Below, one piece after another: positions 43,678 to 56,610 of a DNA stretch of 64,000 bases. Origin of the DNA: Undaria pinnatifida (Eukaryota; Sar; Phaeophyceae; Laminariales; Alariaceae); NCBI GenBank assembly GCA_012845835.1, contig JABAKD010000004.1, positions 12,463,022 to 12,527,021 of the forward strand. Reading direction: 5' to 3'. Every line of letters starts with the position of its first letter. Positions within the stretch are counted from its first letter, which is position 1. The notes beneath the pieces were generated by a model that saw nothing but the letters and a program-made list of their open reading frames with translations, searched no databases and was not told the origin of the DNA. Position numbers and translations under genes: made by a program.

Positions 43678-46600
43678 GACATCCGGAAGAACCGGGTGCA
43701 TCCGAGTTAGATCTTTGTGAGTCCTCGCGTTAGCTGGTTAATGGCGATTCTTGACTGGCGCCTGCTGCACTGCACTGCACCTCCACCATCCTGAAGAGTC
43801 TTCGACCACTGCTGCTGCAACTGCTGCAACGTGAAAATAAATGTAAACACACCTAGAAGCAATACACGTATGGAGGTATGTTGTATATAGCTACCCTATG
43901 GGTAAATATTCCATGGAGAGCGGTCGATATATCACCTCATCCTATCCTGGCGTGTTCGTTAGGCAAAATGCAGGATGTACGCACGTATGACATGCGTGAT
44001 TTTTGGCGCATGCTATATACGAACATGACGATTACGAGGAGCACGGGTAGGGGTGCACCAACGATTTTCTGGGGGACCCGATTCCGTCAAGTCCATACCT
44101 CGCCCAGCACTGATGTTTGATATAAAATGAAGGTGCACCCAGGTCCATCGAGATGGTCGAGATGCGTGCTATAGACTATACGATACAAGTGGCATTTTTT
44201 TAGGTCTAAACAGTTTCTGAATGACGAGGCTCCTCATTAACCTAGATAGATTCATACTATTATTGTATTTATAACGTTGATAGCTTAGTCTATAGCTTAT
44301 AGCATATTATAGCATTATAGTATTAGAATATACCTCGTCGGCATTTTTCTTGTATAGCCTAAATACTATCTACTACCAGGTATAGACTAGACTAATATGC
44401 CTAGGTCAAAAGGTCAAAACAGATTAGTTCATCGGCTTGCACTCGCAGTTTTGCCCAATCTTCAATTTTTTGGGTGAGTTATGACATAGGCCTCCGCCTC
44501 CACAGGTGAGAAGCTCCACAAGGTAAACGGTGGTACACCTCTGCCTCCGTAGCATGTCCTTCGTGTCATTGTGCCATCATCATCTGTCTGTCCGGGATCA
44601 AATTGACCAAAGCCTGCTACCGCCAACGTAGCAGTCGTCGTCTACTAATAGCGTATTAGTGTGAAAGAAAGTGAACTGCAATAACTCAAGTGTTTGAAGG
44701 TTGTTCACCAGCGACGCGGCAAACACATCTTCTACGATTTTCAAAGGGGTATCATACCACTTTTCCGCAAATGCTTTCAGAATGGCGGGCATTTTAACAG
44801 TCCACACTAAAAGCGCCATGTTTGGTGGACGTCCGTCGGAGCAGCGCCTATCAAGGCCGTAGTGCTGAACAAAGCCGGGCACGTGTTGAGCACAGAAGAA
44901 TAGAAAACACTCTCTTACGGCCTTGGGTTGATTCAGTATCTTTAACCGTGCCCAGACATACCGCTCAAGAGTAGTGTAGACTATATAACAGACCAGGTAC
45001 TTATTAAACTGATAGCGGTGTTTTAACCTTAGAGTGAGCTGTTCGAAACAGTATGGGTCTCCACCCTCCTTGGGCAGACACTAGGTTAGGCAGCGGTGGT
45101 GTCAACGATTCTAATGTTGCGGGCGCAGAGCGATCGCGATGGAGATAGCGTGGGCAGGTGTCACGGGGACGGGGTGCAGTAGGACGTGGTACTCCCTGTA
45201 GATACTTCGATTTGTGGTTAGCACTCACTACGGTATAGATAAAGAGGTTCAACAGGGATGCGCACGTTTCCTCGTTTATACTTTTGAGTCCTGCTCCAGT
45301 AAAGGAGCTGCAGCTATTGTGATAGATGGGGAGGATCCCGCCCCAACCGAGAAGACACTCGATCGTTTTTCAATTCGGTTCGTGCCTCGCTATTTTATTA
45401 GATTGTTTCTGTCGTGGTATGCGGATTGCGCGAAAATCAATTTCACACAAACTGGTCTCCCTCCTGGACGAGTTACATAGTTCCTCGGACAGAAACTGAC
45501 AAACTGATAAAACAGAAGGTATCCCCTCTACCGCAGTATGTACCCTTTAGGGTTTCTTTCTTCGAATGCGCGCTCGCATTTGTTCGTGTCTAAATATGAT
45601 ATTTGTCATGTACATTCATCGAGAAAACCATGGCCGGGGCGTGTCTAGTATCGCTAGGCCGAAAATGAGGTGAATCTACGTGTTTGAGAAACATGGGACT
45701 GTAACTTGTAGTTTCTCTGCGTTGCCTCCAGTCTTTGATACACGTTCGATGAAGGAGCCCCTCTTTACAGCATCGTCAGGTATGAATACGGACCGTTCTG
45801 AGGTTCTTAGATGAGGGAGAAGGAACCGCACAAGCGTAACAGTCTGGTGGGAGCATTCCTACTGTAAGCAACACCGAGATACCCAGTTCGTGATTAATGA
45901 CGGGAGTATAGACGCCGCATGAAAGGTTGCATCCAGGTTGGCGCCGAACCCGGCCTGTTGGGCGCTCGGCAGAAATACAGGTGCCTTCATAGTTTACTGT
46001 ATGCTGCGATGGGGGTGGCGCGAAATGTTTGTGAGACTCACGTGCTCCCTAACTCACTAAGAACCCTGTTTTGAGGAAATGCGAAATTTCAACCTTCAAG
46101 AACGGTCCCATGGCCTAGGTTTGTAACAAATCTTATCGAACATAAAACATGGTGTTCTTTTGGTGTTGATTTTCGGATCCCCGTCAGACAGAGATTATCG
46201 AGGAGGGGCCACCTCTACTCTGGGTGCCTTCATTTAGGGTTGGCGATGTCCCGCAAGATACGGTTTCTATAGGAAACGAGCCCACCAGCAGGCACTGACC
46301 GTCTGGCCTCACTGCGCGACGTACGACTGCTCGTACTGCAATTATTGTTTGATGCCGCTTTGTCCAGTAGTGCCAGGTGTTGCTGGTCCACACCAGTTCA
46401 GAGTTAACTCCATGACTTATCACCACATGATCACTTACAAGGAACGCAGTTGTAGCCTGTTGCCCCAGTAGTACACACTTCTTCTGTGTCGCACTCAACC
46501 GCTTCGGCTGGTGTGCATTCTGGTGGGCAGTTCACGATTTTGGCAGGAACAAGCTGGTATTAGGGGTTGCTATGGGTTCTGTATTGGCATGGATTATAAG

Positions 46601-49600
46601 CCGTTCAGAGGCATCGAGAGGGGCGACGTCGCCAATCGACCGGTACATCAGGCAACAACTACAGTACACCAAGCCATCGGCCACTTATAGCACTCAAGGC
46701 TTGGTGGTTTTCGTACGTTGTCGGCACGATTGCCAAATCCATCCTTCGAAGGGTACCGCGCCATTGTCCCTTTGGCAGTCTGAAGAGGTACCTCCCTCGT
46801 GCCATCGACCTCGCGTTGGAACACTGACAGAGAGTATATAGCCACCACAATGCTACACGTTAGGCACACAACCATGGATCTCTTAAAAAGCTTACCGCAC
46901 AAGTCGGCGGTGGTTGGCAGATCCAAACTGCTCGACGCGTACCTGTATATACGGGGACGCACGAACGGGACGGCAACGAACGATATTGGTTTCACACCGC
47001 ATCATTCCATGTTGACCGCGTGTCGTGTTCACACCCAGAGTATGTTTGCACACGGGTACATCATAACTCGTGCAGATGGTATCGCTTGGCTCACCCGCGG
47101 CCGCACTCGGAAATATTCGGCTATACCCGACCCAGATTCTATCGCATGTGAGCTCTCTTTGCTACCTTCAGGACTTACTAGAGTTGCCAAGACCCAAACG
47201 TTTCGCAATTCCTTTCACTTATGGTGCGTTTGGGTCGTTCGATGAGCCCCGCCGCCCCCATGGAATTGCTTGTTTCGCTGCACCAACATAACGTATTGCG
47301 CCTAAACATGACCGAGGTACATTAACCTATAGACTACAGTGGTACAAGTGGTCCATACCGACACTACTAGTTTAGAGAAAATGAAGGTATAGTACTACAC
47401 CCTATAGTCTAAGCACGTGTATTTGTTGATTTGGTCATGTCTCACCCACAACATGGGATCTACATGAAATCATTTGAGGGCGGATGATACCGGGCGCAAG
47501 CGGCGTTGACGCGAAATAACCAATGGGATCGAGCAAACGCTTATCGAATCAAGGGCGAGCGCGAACCTCCGTTGCACTGTGGCGTGTCCGAGACAGATCG
47601 ATCTGCATTTACCAAATACTTTCTATTTCGGCTAAACAAACGGACTTGGATGGTTCACGCCCGCCCGCTTACCAACACGCAAGGATATTGATGATGCAGA
47701 GGTTACACATGACTCACGTGACAGTGGGAACACACTGTAGATTATCGTTGTCTTCCAGATTCCTGAACGAACAGAACACGGTTGGCATGCACAACAAGGT
47801 TTGACAGATTAGCGGAAACGTGCGGGCGACAGACTCTCAGCAGACACGCCGTTCTGGTAGACATGGAGGTAGTAGGAAAGCAACGACCGGCTGATGTTAT
47901 TATGTTGGGTAGTCTGTTTCGTCTAAAAATTGCTACCAGGTATTTACTAGTTAGTCTACTTGAGCTGAATAATATGACGGCTAGCGGACTGGTTTAATTG
48001 CTTCAGTAATAAATTCTCATGCCGAAAAGCTCTATGCCTATCGCAGCAGGCCTTGGTAGTGCTATTACATTACTATATATAGCCGTATGCCAACGCCCGC
48101 TATGTCCTTTGCTACGGGCTTGTGATGCGAGCAAATCACAACTGATGTGGATAGCTGAAGCACGTACTCAGATGACCCAGGCCTCCACTTCATGGCAGGT
48201 CGACAGACAGCTGATGGTTGTTGTGGTAGTTGTGGTAGTTGTTTTGTTCGTTGTTGTGCAACACAAGTACTTGCTGCCGTAGGGGCATCATGTTTTGTTG
48301 ACATTGTGGACATTGTTGACATTTTTCATGCCTGATGGGCCTAGAAACTACATACCTGTGTTATGGCATTCCCCTGGAAGCCCAACAAGGCGTAATATAT
48401 GGGAAACGTCTATATACCAAAGGGTTTCACATGCTTTTGGAGGCATGGTCGTATAGAAAAAAGGAGATGATGATTTTGCCTTGCGGAACTTCACGCTATT
48501 TAGCGCGTCCGTGGCGTGTGTGGAAGTAATACAAGAGCTTATCTAGTACAACTGAGCTTATCTAGTACAACTGAGTGGCCAACGTGGAACATGCCTAATA
48601 GAGAAACCTGCAAAGAGAGGGTGGCCTGTGTCTGTAACCGGCGTTCTTAGTCTTGCCTGGCAATGTCGGCGGGGAAAATGTTGTGCATCAAAACATTGGT
48701 CACACATATTTACTAGCTACGGTAGTCACGTGTTTATTCATCGGTTTGCACGTTCGCTTTTTCTCAAACCTTAGTTTTGATGGGGTATGATGTATTATTA
48801 TGTATTATGATGTACTTTGTATGATGTACGATGTGTTATTAGTCCATGTATGGAGCCCCGCAGGTGAGGCGCACATTTAATAGCAAAAAACGTGCGCGTC
48901 GGATGGGTGCCACAGCAACGGAATTCGATCTGCTATCGTGTGTCGCAGTACAATAACGATCTGTGTGGGAGAGGGCCCAGAAGAAGGCGCGTGCTAGGTT
49001 TATATTGACGGTTACGGTTTTAAGGGCCCCTCACTTAAGAGGGTCTGTAGCTTAAACCAATAAAAACAGCTTAAACCATTGATAATAGCTTTAACCATTT
49101 ATAGTCTAAACTATCAATAGCTTTAACCATTAGACTAGTCTAATAGCTTAATCTATCAATAGCTTAAACAAAACATAGTAATCGAAAGACCAACCTGATG
49201 AACAACCTGCGGTCTAGGTAAGCTGTGGAACAAGTAGTATCGCTGTATTACTTTATTACTGTATCAATAGAAATAATTGTATTTATAGTCACTAGTCTAA
49301 TGCTACGGTAAAGGCGCGCCGATTTGCTCCGAGGTTGCCCGCTCCAGGAGTGCTCCCTTCCGACAAAAAGAAGAGCGAACCCCATGGCCTAGGCGTAAAC
49401 TAGATGTTGATGTTGGCTCATGTTGTCACTGCATACTGCAAAACAAGAAAGACATTTCGACGACAACGCGATATCGGGTAATACTTGTATGACTTCATAC
49501 TTTACAGGATAAGGAGCACCGTCAGCCGGACAACAATACGCAACACTTTAACTGCTGTCCGGATGAATGCTTGGCAATTATTTCATTTCGCCGAATTTGC

Positions 49601-49908
49601 TAAATGCTTGGACTAATCAGGAAGATCGTTAGTTTGTGGTAAGTAAGTGTTCGTGCAGTTTGTTGATAGGGAAGATGGATGATTAGTCTAATTGGAACTG
49701 TCCGGACAACAGTCGATTTCAGATCTGGTCTATAAATAAAAAAAAAGAAATGTCGAACGCAACTGACACAAGCCAGTACCAGGTATATGGCAACATGCTG
49801 TAACAAGCACAACCGAATCGTGATTTTGACCGCATCACTCTACAACAGGTTTGACAGTATTATCTACTACGATGAGTTGTTTTGCTGTGGAGTAAATTAT
49901 TATAAAAA
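43678..49908. other. Long stretch without a recognised gene
   Basis: The most protein-like pieces are minus-strand frames 44882-44598 (includes KIVEDVFAASLVNNLQTLEL, with an LRR-like flavour but no repeat) and 46498-46184. None carries a domain I can name. Dispersed motifs include CCCATGGCCTAGG (46107, 49381) shared with the LRR introns. There are also a 19-bp tandem repeat at 48535-48572, TAG-rich sequence with the 16-bp palindrome at 49129-49144, and several TATAGACTAGnCTA motifs. It may be intron or intergenic sequence. Confidence 0.4.
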
Positions 49909-50147
49909 TTAAAATACACTCCAGCTGTGAGATCGAAGATTTCGTCGAAACTCATCTTTGCAAGCTGTGTGTGATACTCCGATCGCGCGCATTACGAGTT
50001 GTGTGTCCTCATTAAGGATATAGGTCGGCGACTCCCCTTACAGCTACAGTGTAGCTATCAGGGTCAACAGGATGATTTTAGTCAGTCTGTGCGCGGAAAC
50101 TATAAAACCCGTTTCTGAGGGGGACAAAATCTGACAGCTGTGAAGGG
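49909..50147 (+). repeat. MITE-like repeat copy E
   Basis: Near full length: CTCCAGCTGTGAGATCGAAG at the left, TTTGCAAGCTGTGTGTGATA, CCGATCGCGCGCATTAC, GGTCGGCGACTCCCCTTAC, and GGGGGACAAAATCTGACAGC at the right. The two ends share AGCTGTSAGAT as an imperfect inverted repeat. It borders the G-run array, whose units begin with fragments of this repeat. Confidence 0.7.
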
Positions 50148-51430
50148 AAAAAAGGGGGGGCCCGGTTTTGATCAAAAGCGAGCGGGTTTGGAGGGGGGCG
50201 GGGGGGGCGGGGGGGGGGGGGAAGGGGCAATTTGTGCATGTAAGCTATAAATACTTTCGAGGGGACAAATCTGACGGTTTTGGCACCAGTATATTATTGG
50301 GGGCGGGGGGGGGGGGGAGGGGGGTTGGGGCGGGGAGGGGGGGGGGAGCTCGATATGTGTCTGGAAACTTTAAATTATTTTGAGGGGATAAATGTGACAT
50401 TTTCGGAAATAATACATCAGTTGATCATGTATATCCTGGGGTAAGTCGTACAATCAGTGAGTAAAGAGAGGGTGGAGTGTTCGAGGGGGTGGGGTTGGGA
50501 TGGGTTGGGGGGGGAGAAGGGGGCGTTCGAGGCGGGGGGGGGGGGGGGGGGGGGGGACAGCGGCATGGATGGCTCTCGAAAGATATCCTGTGCGTGAAGT
50601 GTTTATTTATGTGGCGAATTTCGATATTTGGTGGGGCGTTTGAGTAAGGGAGAGCAAGAGGGGGGGGGGGGGGGGGGGGGGATTATTTAGGGGGTTTAGG
50701 TGACAAATAATATTCAAATACACTTCGGCTGTGAGATCAAAGATTTGTATCAGCTTGTTATACGCGTGGTGCTAGGTCCAGGCGATCGTGCAGGTGGTCG
50801 GGAAAGAGGGGGCGTTGGAGGGGGGGGGGGGCGCGGGGGGGGGGGGGGGGGACACAGCGGCATGGATGGCTCTCGAAAGATAATGAGGTGATATCCTGTA
50901 CGTGAAGTGTTTATTAATGTGGCGGATTTTGATATTTGATGGGGCGTTTGAGCAAGGGAGAGCAAGAGGGGGGGGGGAAATTTTAGGAGGTTTAGGTCAC
51001 AAATAATATTCAATTACACTTCGGCTGTGAGATCAAAGATATGTAGCAGCTTGTTATACGCGTGGTGCTAGGTCTAGGCGATCGTGTAGGTGGTCGGAAA
51101 AGAGGGGGCGTTGGAGGGGGGGGGGGGGGAGGGGGGGGGGGGGATATAATTGAAAACTACGTCATGGATGGTCAGAAAGATAATGACGTGATATCAACTG
51201 CGTATAGGTGTTTATTACTCAGGCCGATTTTGATTGTGAGTGGGGCGTTTGGAAAGACTAGGCGGAAGGGGGGGGGGGGGGGGGGAATCGGGGACGGAGG
51301 GGCGGGGGGGGGGGGGGGTTGGGGTTTGTTGTGAAAAAGAGGTCAGTAAAGGGGGAGGGGAGGGGGGCGGGGGGGGGGGGGGCGGCGGACGGGACATTTT
51401 AATATGTGCGCGGAAACTATAAATTCTCAA
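50148..51430. repeat. G-run array with ~296-bp repeats
   Basis: Units share ACACTTCGGCTGTGAGATC, GCTTGTTATACGCGTGGTGC, GGCGATCGTG, a long G-run, CATGGATGG, then GGGGCGTTTGAG. The landmark CAAATAATATTCAA occurs at 50704 and 51000 (296 bp apart), with partial units on both sides. Homopolymer G-runs reach about 20. Unit ends (GCGGAAACTATAAA, GGGGACAAATCTGAC) are fragments of the MITE-like repeat. The plus strand has strong G-quadruplex potential. Confidence 0.85.
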
Positions 51431-51645
51431 AGGGGACAAACCTGACGATTGAAGCAATAAGACATCTCTTTATATCATCTGGTTTGTAATGTTTACTATT
51501 CTAGAAGGTTTGATGTTAGATGCAGCATGCAACCCAGTGTTTACGTGTAGTAAATAACGTGTTAAATCTTCATAATTTGTTGTTGTATGATACATCGATC
51601 GAAAGCTAGAATATTTTATAGAATATTTGTAGGTACCATTATTTT
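51431..51645. other. No feature seen
   Basis: AT-rich spacer between the G-run array and the following duplications. Confidence 0.3.
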
Positions 51646-52425
51646 CTGATATCGCTAATTATAAGAAAGAGATACGTATTGTCAGATGCAACAGGCGAGG
51701 TGATGTGGTCATGTACTGTTTGTCACCATCATCATACAGTCACCATTATTATCGACATCGCTAATTATGCGCAAGAGATACGTATTGCCAAATGCAGTAT
51801 GCGAGGAGATGTATGTGGCCATGTACTGTCTCCGTCATTGAGCATTAGAGGGAGGGATGCGAATCGTCAGTTTTAAAGGAACGCTTGGTATACATGTGTT
51901 CAATTACGTTACCTCATTAGTCATACTTGGTATACACGCGCTCAATCACGTTACCTCGTTAGTAATACTTCGCTTGGCATAGGTGGGGAGGCGATCATGC
52001 AGACGGTATGTACGAAATACCCTACGTAATGGGTTGGTAAGGTTGTTTACCGCAATTTTAACACATCTGCCTGTGCTTCCTTTTCCAAATTATTTTTGTC
52101 TCAAATAAATGTACGATTTCACGCCCATGATTTTTGTCGACGTGGGGCTCTGCGGTCGTCAATTCTAAGTCAGAGATACGTCCTACAAATACATCAGGCG
52201 AGGTGGGTATGTGATGTCATGCGATGTCATCACTAATGATCGCGAGGGTGATTCTACTTCGTGAGGTAAATGGTACTGTGTTTCGTAGAGGTCGTCTCAG
52301 GAGGGTATGCGATGGGTCGGCAGTGTATCACGTCTGCTTGTGCTTCCTTTTCAACTTATTATTGTCTCAAATGTGCGATTTCACGTCCATGATTTTTACC
52401 GTGCCGCTGTGGGGCTCTGAGGTGA
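51646..52425. repeat. Cluster of short diverged tandem duplications
   Basis: Three overlapping duplications are visible. First, CTAATTATnnGnAAGAGATACGTATTG at 51656 and 51762. Second, CTTGGTATACATGTGTTCAA at 51886 with a variant at 51928. Third, an ~85-bp block (TGCTTCCTTTTCnAA through GTGGGGCTCTG) at 52072-52153 and 52338-52420. There is no coding signal. Confidence 0.7.
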
Positions 52426-54110
52426 GTAAATTATAGTGATTGCACACGACGAGCTGGTTCCAGCAAAATGCACAAAACTCCATCTTCGGGCAATACAAAA
52501 CGGGATACGTTGAATATGTCAAACCTAAACATTTTAGTATATCAAAATTACCGCATGGACAAGGGGAACACATCGGCGAATAGAAGTTTTTGGCGTGCGA
52601 GTCGTAGTTTACGATATGGACATTGTTTGTATTGTTTGATGAGGCGTTATTTGGAATGATTTTAGGCTCCCTATGGTAAAATCCAAGTAAGTTGCATTCT
52701 GTCCATATATCGGTCAGTATGCCAAGTATTTGGACACCAGACATGTTGACATGATCGCGTCAACGAGGGGAAGTCGTTCTTGGCACTTGTTTCGTCCGGC
52801 GACCCGTGCAAGGCTGTCGAATAAAACGTCCGTCAACTACTGGAAGAACCACGTACTGGGCTCTTAGAGAACCATAGGGAAAAAAATACGCTGCAAGGGA
52901 GTCGGTTTTTCACCTTGGTTTTTGAGAGTTACTGTAGAAAGGGACGTTTGGCACGGTTGTGCTTCATGACCATAAAAACCGAGCCACACGGCTGGTTTTG
53001 TTTAAAAAAAAATACGTTCGTTCGTCAGGTCAGGGAGGGTCGAAGTCGCCATACAAATCAGAAAAACATGGCAAAAATACACCTGGAAAATAAATATTGT
53101 ATAGATAAATGAAAAACAAAGACTAACACTAAGTCGTTTTGCATTTTCAAAGCGCACAACCCTGCCAAATTTCATGCTCCAACTCTTAAAAAACAAGGTG
53201 AAAAAGTTCGAAGACAAAATAGTACGGCTTTCGCTGGAACCAGCTTGTACTTGATGACTGAAGTTGTGCGGATGATAGAGAGTGATGGCAGTCCATTAAA
53301 CGTGTTTTCCCCGACAACTGATGATGCTGTCGGTTGAAGCTCACCAACCTGACCTAGGCACCACGGTAGGCGTTCAATTATAATCTAAACATGTCGATAG
53401 TCTATCGGTCTATACGCAGTTCGTGCATATTGCTGTAGATGTGGAGTTTTAGTCGGCGTTTGCTTGTTGACAGAGTGCGTATTATCCAACGGCTCGGCAG
53501 CGGGAAGCATCTAGACGGAAAATAGGCTTATACCACAGGCAAGGTAAACGAACTCGGCGCAGCTTGTCACGCGAGCGCGTGGCAGAGGGTGGATGCACCA
53601 TTTAGAGGCCTTGGTAGATCGCCTCGGTTTCGAAATTGGTTGTGATTTCATGGATGGCGGTCACAAAACGCACCAAATGAACTGAAGACACACACGGGCG
53701 TCGTTTGTCAGTCGGCCGAAAAGAAATTCCGTTCGTAAAAGAGCTCATCGTATGATTCCGAAGTTAGTTGTTGTTTCTAATCCGTTCACGCGCCACGTAC
53801 GTCCATATCATGTACCTGATCCATATAAAACCTCAAGAAGGCCTTGCACCACTCGCCTTTTTGGTTCTCGATATCATTGTTTGTTGATTGCACTAGTAGC
53901 AAAAAACAATAACAACACTTCTAATGGCAGCGAAAACAAGAAATAAGATCAACACTCATAACAAAAGCAATCAAACCTTAACTGACCCATGATAACGTTA
54001 TCCGCTAGTTCCTCATTTGGAGCTCCGTGACATTGGAAACATCTATCATGAACAAATATTACATTTCCCAACAGCTCAGCCCTATTGTTGTATCACGGGT
54101 CGGCACTCAC
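52426..54110. other. No gene recognised
   Basis: The minus-strand frame 52744-52367 (125 residues, Asn/Cys-containing) and the plus frame 52915-53112 show no known domain. If the LRR gene continues in this direction, its next exon was not found here. Confidence 0.3.
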
Positions 54111-54191
54111 AATGTTACGACTTCAGTGGCAGAACCCAGTTCCAGGAATATTCCAGCGGGAAGCGTCGTGAGGTCGTTGTCGTTGAGAAGC
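54111..54191 (-). CDS. LRR exon 6 of 6, 81 nt
   Basis: Minus-strand exon between acceptor ...ATCTAATCAG and donor GTGAGTGCC. It reads (L)LLNDNDLTTLPAGIFLELG then SATEVVT(L), a leucine-rich repeat of the N-x-L-x-x-L-P-x-x-x-F type. At 81 nt it is 9 nt longer than the standard 72-nt exons, which adds three residues near the C-terminal end. Phase is kept (first base completes a Leu codon, last two bases begin one). It is the lowest-coordinate, so most 3', LRR exon found. LRRs bind proteins or glycans; here a receptor role is inferred from architecture. Confidence 0.7.
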
Positions 54192-54633
54192 CTGATTAGA
54201 TCAAGCGTGAAATGGGCGACATGCATATATATGCATATATAGCATACGAAGGGGGGTTGTGAAAATACTTCTCTGACATATTCACGATATTTCAAGACAT
54301 TGGTTAGTTTTGGTATGCGAGGAAGACTCCCACCCCTCGATGGACACATTCATACCTCTTATTATTGGCTACCTATCATACGGTTTAACGCCCCAAGTTA
54401 AACCAATTCGAGCCGATCAGTTCACCCCAATTCAACAATCCGTTATTCTTCCGCCGTCGAAGCATATGATATTAGTAGCGGAACTTGATATGGCTACTCT
54501 CTGAACGCTGCCAATGATTCACTCGAAGAAGAAAAGGTGCCCATTGGTCCGAGGTTTAATACCCCCTTGCTCTTTCTGAACGTTCCCCCGTGAGGAAGCC
54601 GGGGAAGCACCCCCTTAATCGTAGGCGTCCCCC

Positions 54634-54682
54634 TAGGGTTATTAGGGTTATTAGGGTTATTAGGGTTATTAGGTTTAGGGGT
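54634..54682. repeat. TTATTAGGG telomere-like 9-mer repeat
   Basis: About four perfect TTATTAGGG units, then a variant ending TTTAGGGG. It resembles a telomere repeat with an inserted TTA. On the minus strand it reads as Pro-Asn-Asn repeats in an open frame. Confidence 0.9.
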
Positions 54683-55583
54683 AGTGGCCGAAGCATGTAA
54701 ACATAACTGTTTCTCCCTTGCGGGAAACCACGTACTTAGGGTTCGGCAGGCCGGATCTGGATCACATCCTATACATACAGCAAATGTCCCTACTGAAATT
54801 GCCGAGCATGCCATCAATCCATCAATAATGCTTATAACTGAAAATGGGTACATACACGTGACTTGTTTATGAGGCTCTTCAGTTGAACAGATCTACATAT
54901 CACACGACCACCCAACAACACAACGGCTCATTTCCAGAAATTGGGTACGCTTTAACCATGCCACCACGCCACGGCTCAGACCAGGACTTTACGGAGAATT
55001 ATAGTCTAGCGCCCGAAAAACTATTACTAGTCTGGAGGGATTATATTAATGGCCGGCATTGGGTAGTGCATACGTCTAGTTGAGGAGTTTATGCTGCAGT
55101 CAGCATGCAATGTTTATGCAACTCAAAGTTTACCCCGATACTAACACTTGTCAAATAAAAATGTCACCACTCATCCTACGTATTATATGGTGGACGCGTT
55201 GTCTTCCGCGCGGGACCGCGGCGCCAAGGCCTCTGCTTCTCGATATATTGTATCGTGTGTTTCCGTCCTCTTAATTCTGTAGCACTGCATCCACGTGTGT
55301 TTGAGGACAAAAAAAATTAACTTAGTGTAACCTTGCTTTGTTCGGGGTAGTAAATGGTTTACTGACCATGTCTCAGGTGCGTCGTTCCCAATCGTTGAGC
55401 GGTTGGGCGAAGCAGGGGAATCAATAACAAAACTCACTATTGACACTGGCCCGGTGTGACGCGCTTCCAGCGAGCCTCCGTGATCTACCCCAATGTACCC
55501 CAAAGTACCCCAGGTCCCGCTTACATAAAGCCTACGGCTAAGGAGACCCGTCTATGGGGTCTCGGGTTTCAGCGACTCAAAGC

Positions 55584-55597
55584 CACTCGCGCGAGTG
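55584..55597. other. Palindrome CACTCGCGCGAGTG
   Basis: Perfect 14-bp palindrome. Related palindromes recur at 56591 and 60508, with decayed versions at about 56404 and 62797. Confidence 0.7.
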
Positions 55598-56029
55598 ACT
55601 GGGTATGATATGCATGGGCATTTGGTTTGGAAAAAACAACCGCCTTTACAGCCGTTATGGGACGTTTTTTTCCTCCACGTCATGGTAATATGTTTGAAGT
55701 CCGCGTTGTTTTGCGAGGCAACACTGAGCCAACGCGCGAGCGCGGCCTTTGCGAGCATCGGCATTTCCCCCGTATCGTGGCCTTGGTCCCTACGCGGGCA
55801 GTGCTACCGGTCATGCTCTCTTAAGTTTACGGCACTACGACGTGAATGTGCCATCAATCGGTCCCATTGTGCATGTTTGGTTTCTTTCCTTAAAGAGCAT
55901 CAGAAGGACCACGGTACGGTAGAGGTGGCATGTATCGTGTCTCAGGCTATTTAGCTGGGAAACTCTACTAACTGTTAATACCTTATTGCTTACTTCTTAC
56001 TACTTGCTGCAAAAAAAAAAATTGAAACT

Positions 56030-56235
56030 GAATCGAAACTGAATAAAATGCAACCGGGTGAACAATCCCATGGCCAGGGTTTGCGACGAATACCATTCAT
56101 TGCACAACATGGTTGACATCCCGGCAAAGGTGAGTTGAAAAGTCCCGTCATTCAGAAACCATTTAACCAAAACGGAGCTGCTCCTGTCACCCTACTATCG
56201 TGTCACGGTTTAGTAGCTCACAGCAAACCGTTATT
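56030..56235. repeat. Intron block shared with 58545-58740
   Basis: Shared landmarks with 58545-58740 include AATTCCnATGnCCnnGGT, ACAnnGTnG-ATTTCCCGGC, CATTCAGAAACCATTT and CCTATCnTnGGT-like sequence. Both copies lie just below an LRR exon in plus coordinates, that is in the intron downstream of the exon. A third, weaker relative is at 46096-46180. Confidence 0.5.
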
Positions 56236-56590
56236 GTCCCGTCGACAGTCATTACGGCGAGCAGCTAAGGCACGCTTCATACCAGCCGTTTAAACGCTTA
56301 TCTATCGGATCAGGCATGGTGAAAGAAAGAACATAACGTCTATGGACCAAGGCTACCAAAAGGGAGGAGGGGGTGCACTTTTATTCACCACCTATATTTG
56401 AGCCACGCGCCCGAGTGACTATGCACCTCACCGTGGCGAAAATACCTTGGCCGATTTGCTTGACGCAGCGTAGCTAACCATTCCGTGGCGGAGTCATGTC
56501 CCAAGTTGAAGGTGTTACTACAGTACCAGGTACAGCACGAGGTACAGCTCTATTAGGTTAAGAACGCTTAAGACCGCTAAGGAATAGGGG

Positions 56591-56610
56591 GGTCACTCGC
56601 GCGAGTTACC
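56591..56610. other. Palindrome GGTCACTCGCGCGAGTTACC
   Basis: Twenty-base inverted repeat with one mismatched pair (C against T). Second member of the family seen at 55584 and 60508. Confidence 0.7.

Noticed and set aside
44598-44882. LRR-like piece NNLQTLELLQF as a seventh LRR exon
   Set aside because: No second repeat, no 72-nt exon and no matching splice sites around it.
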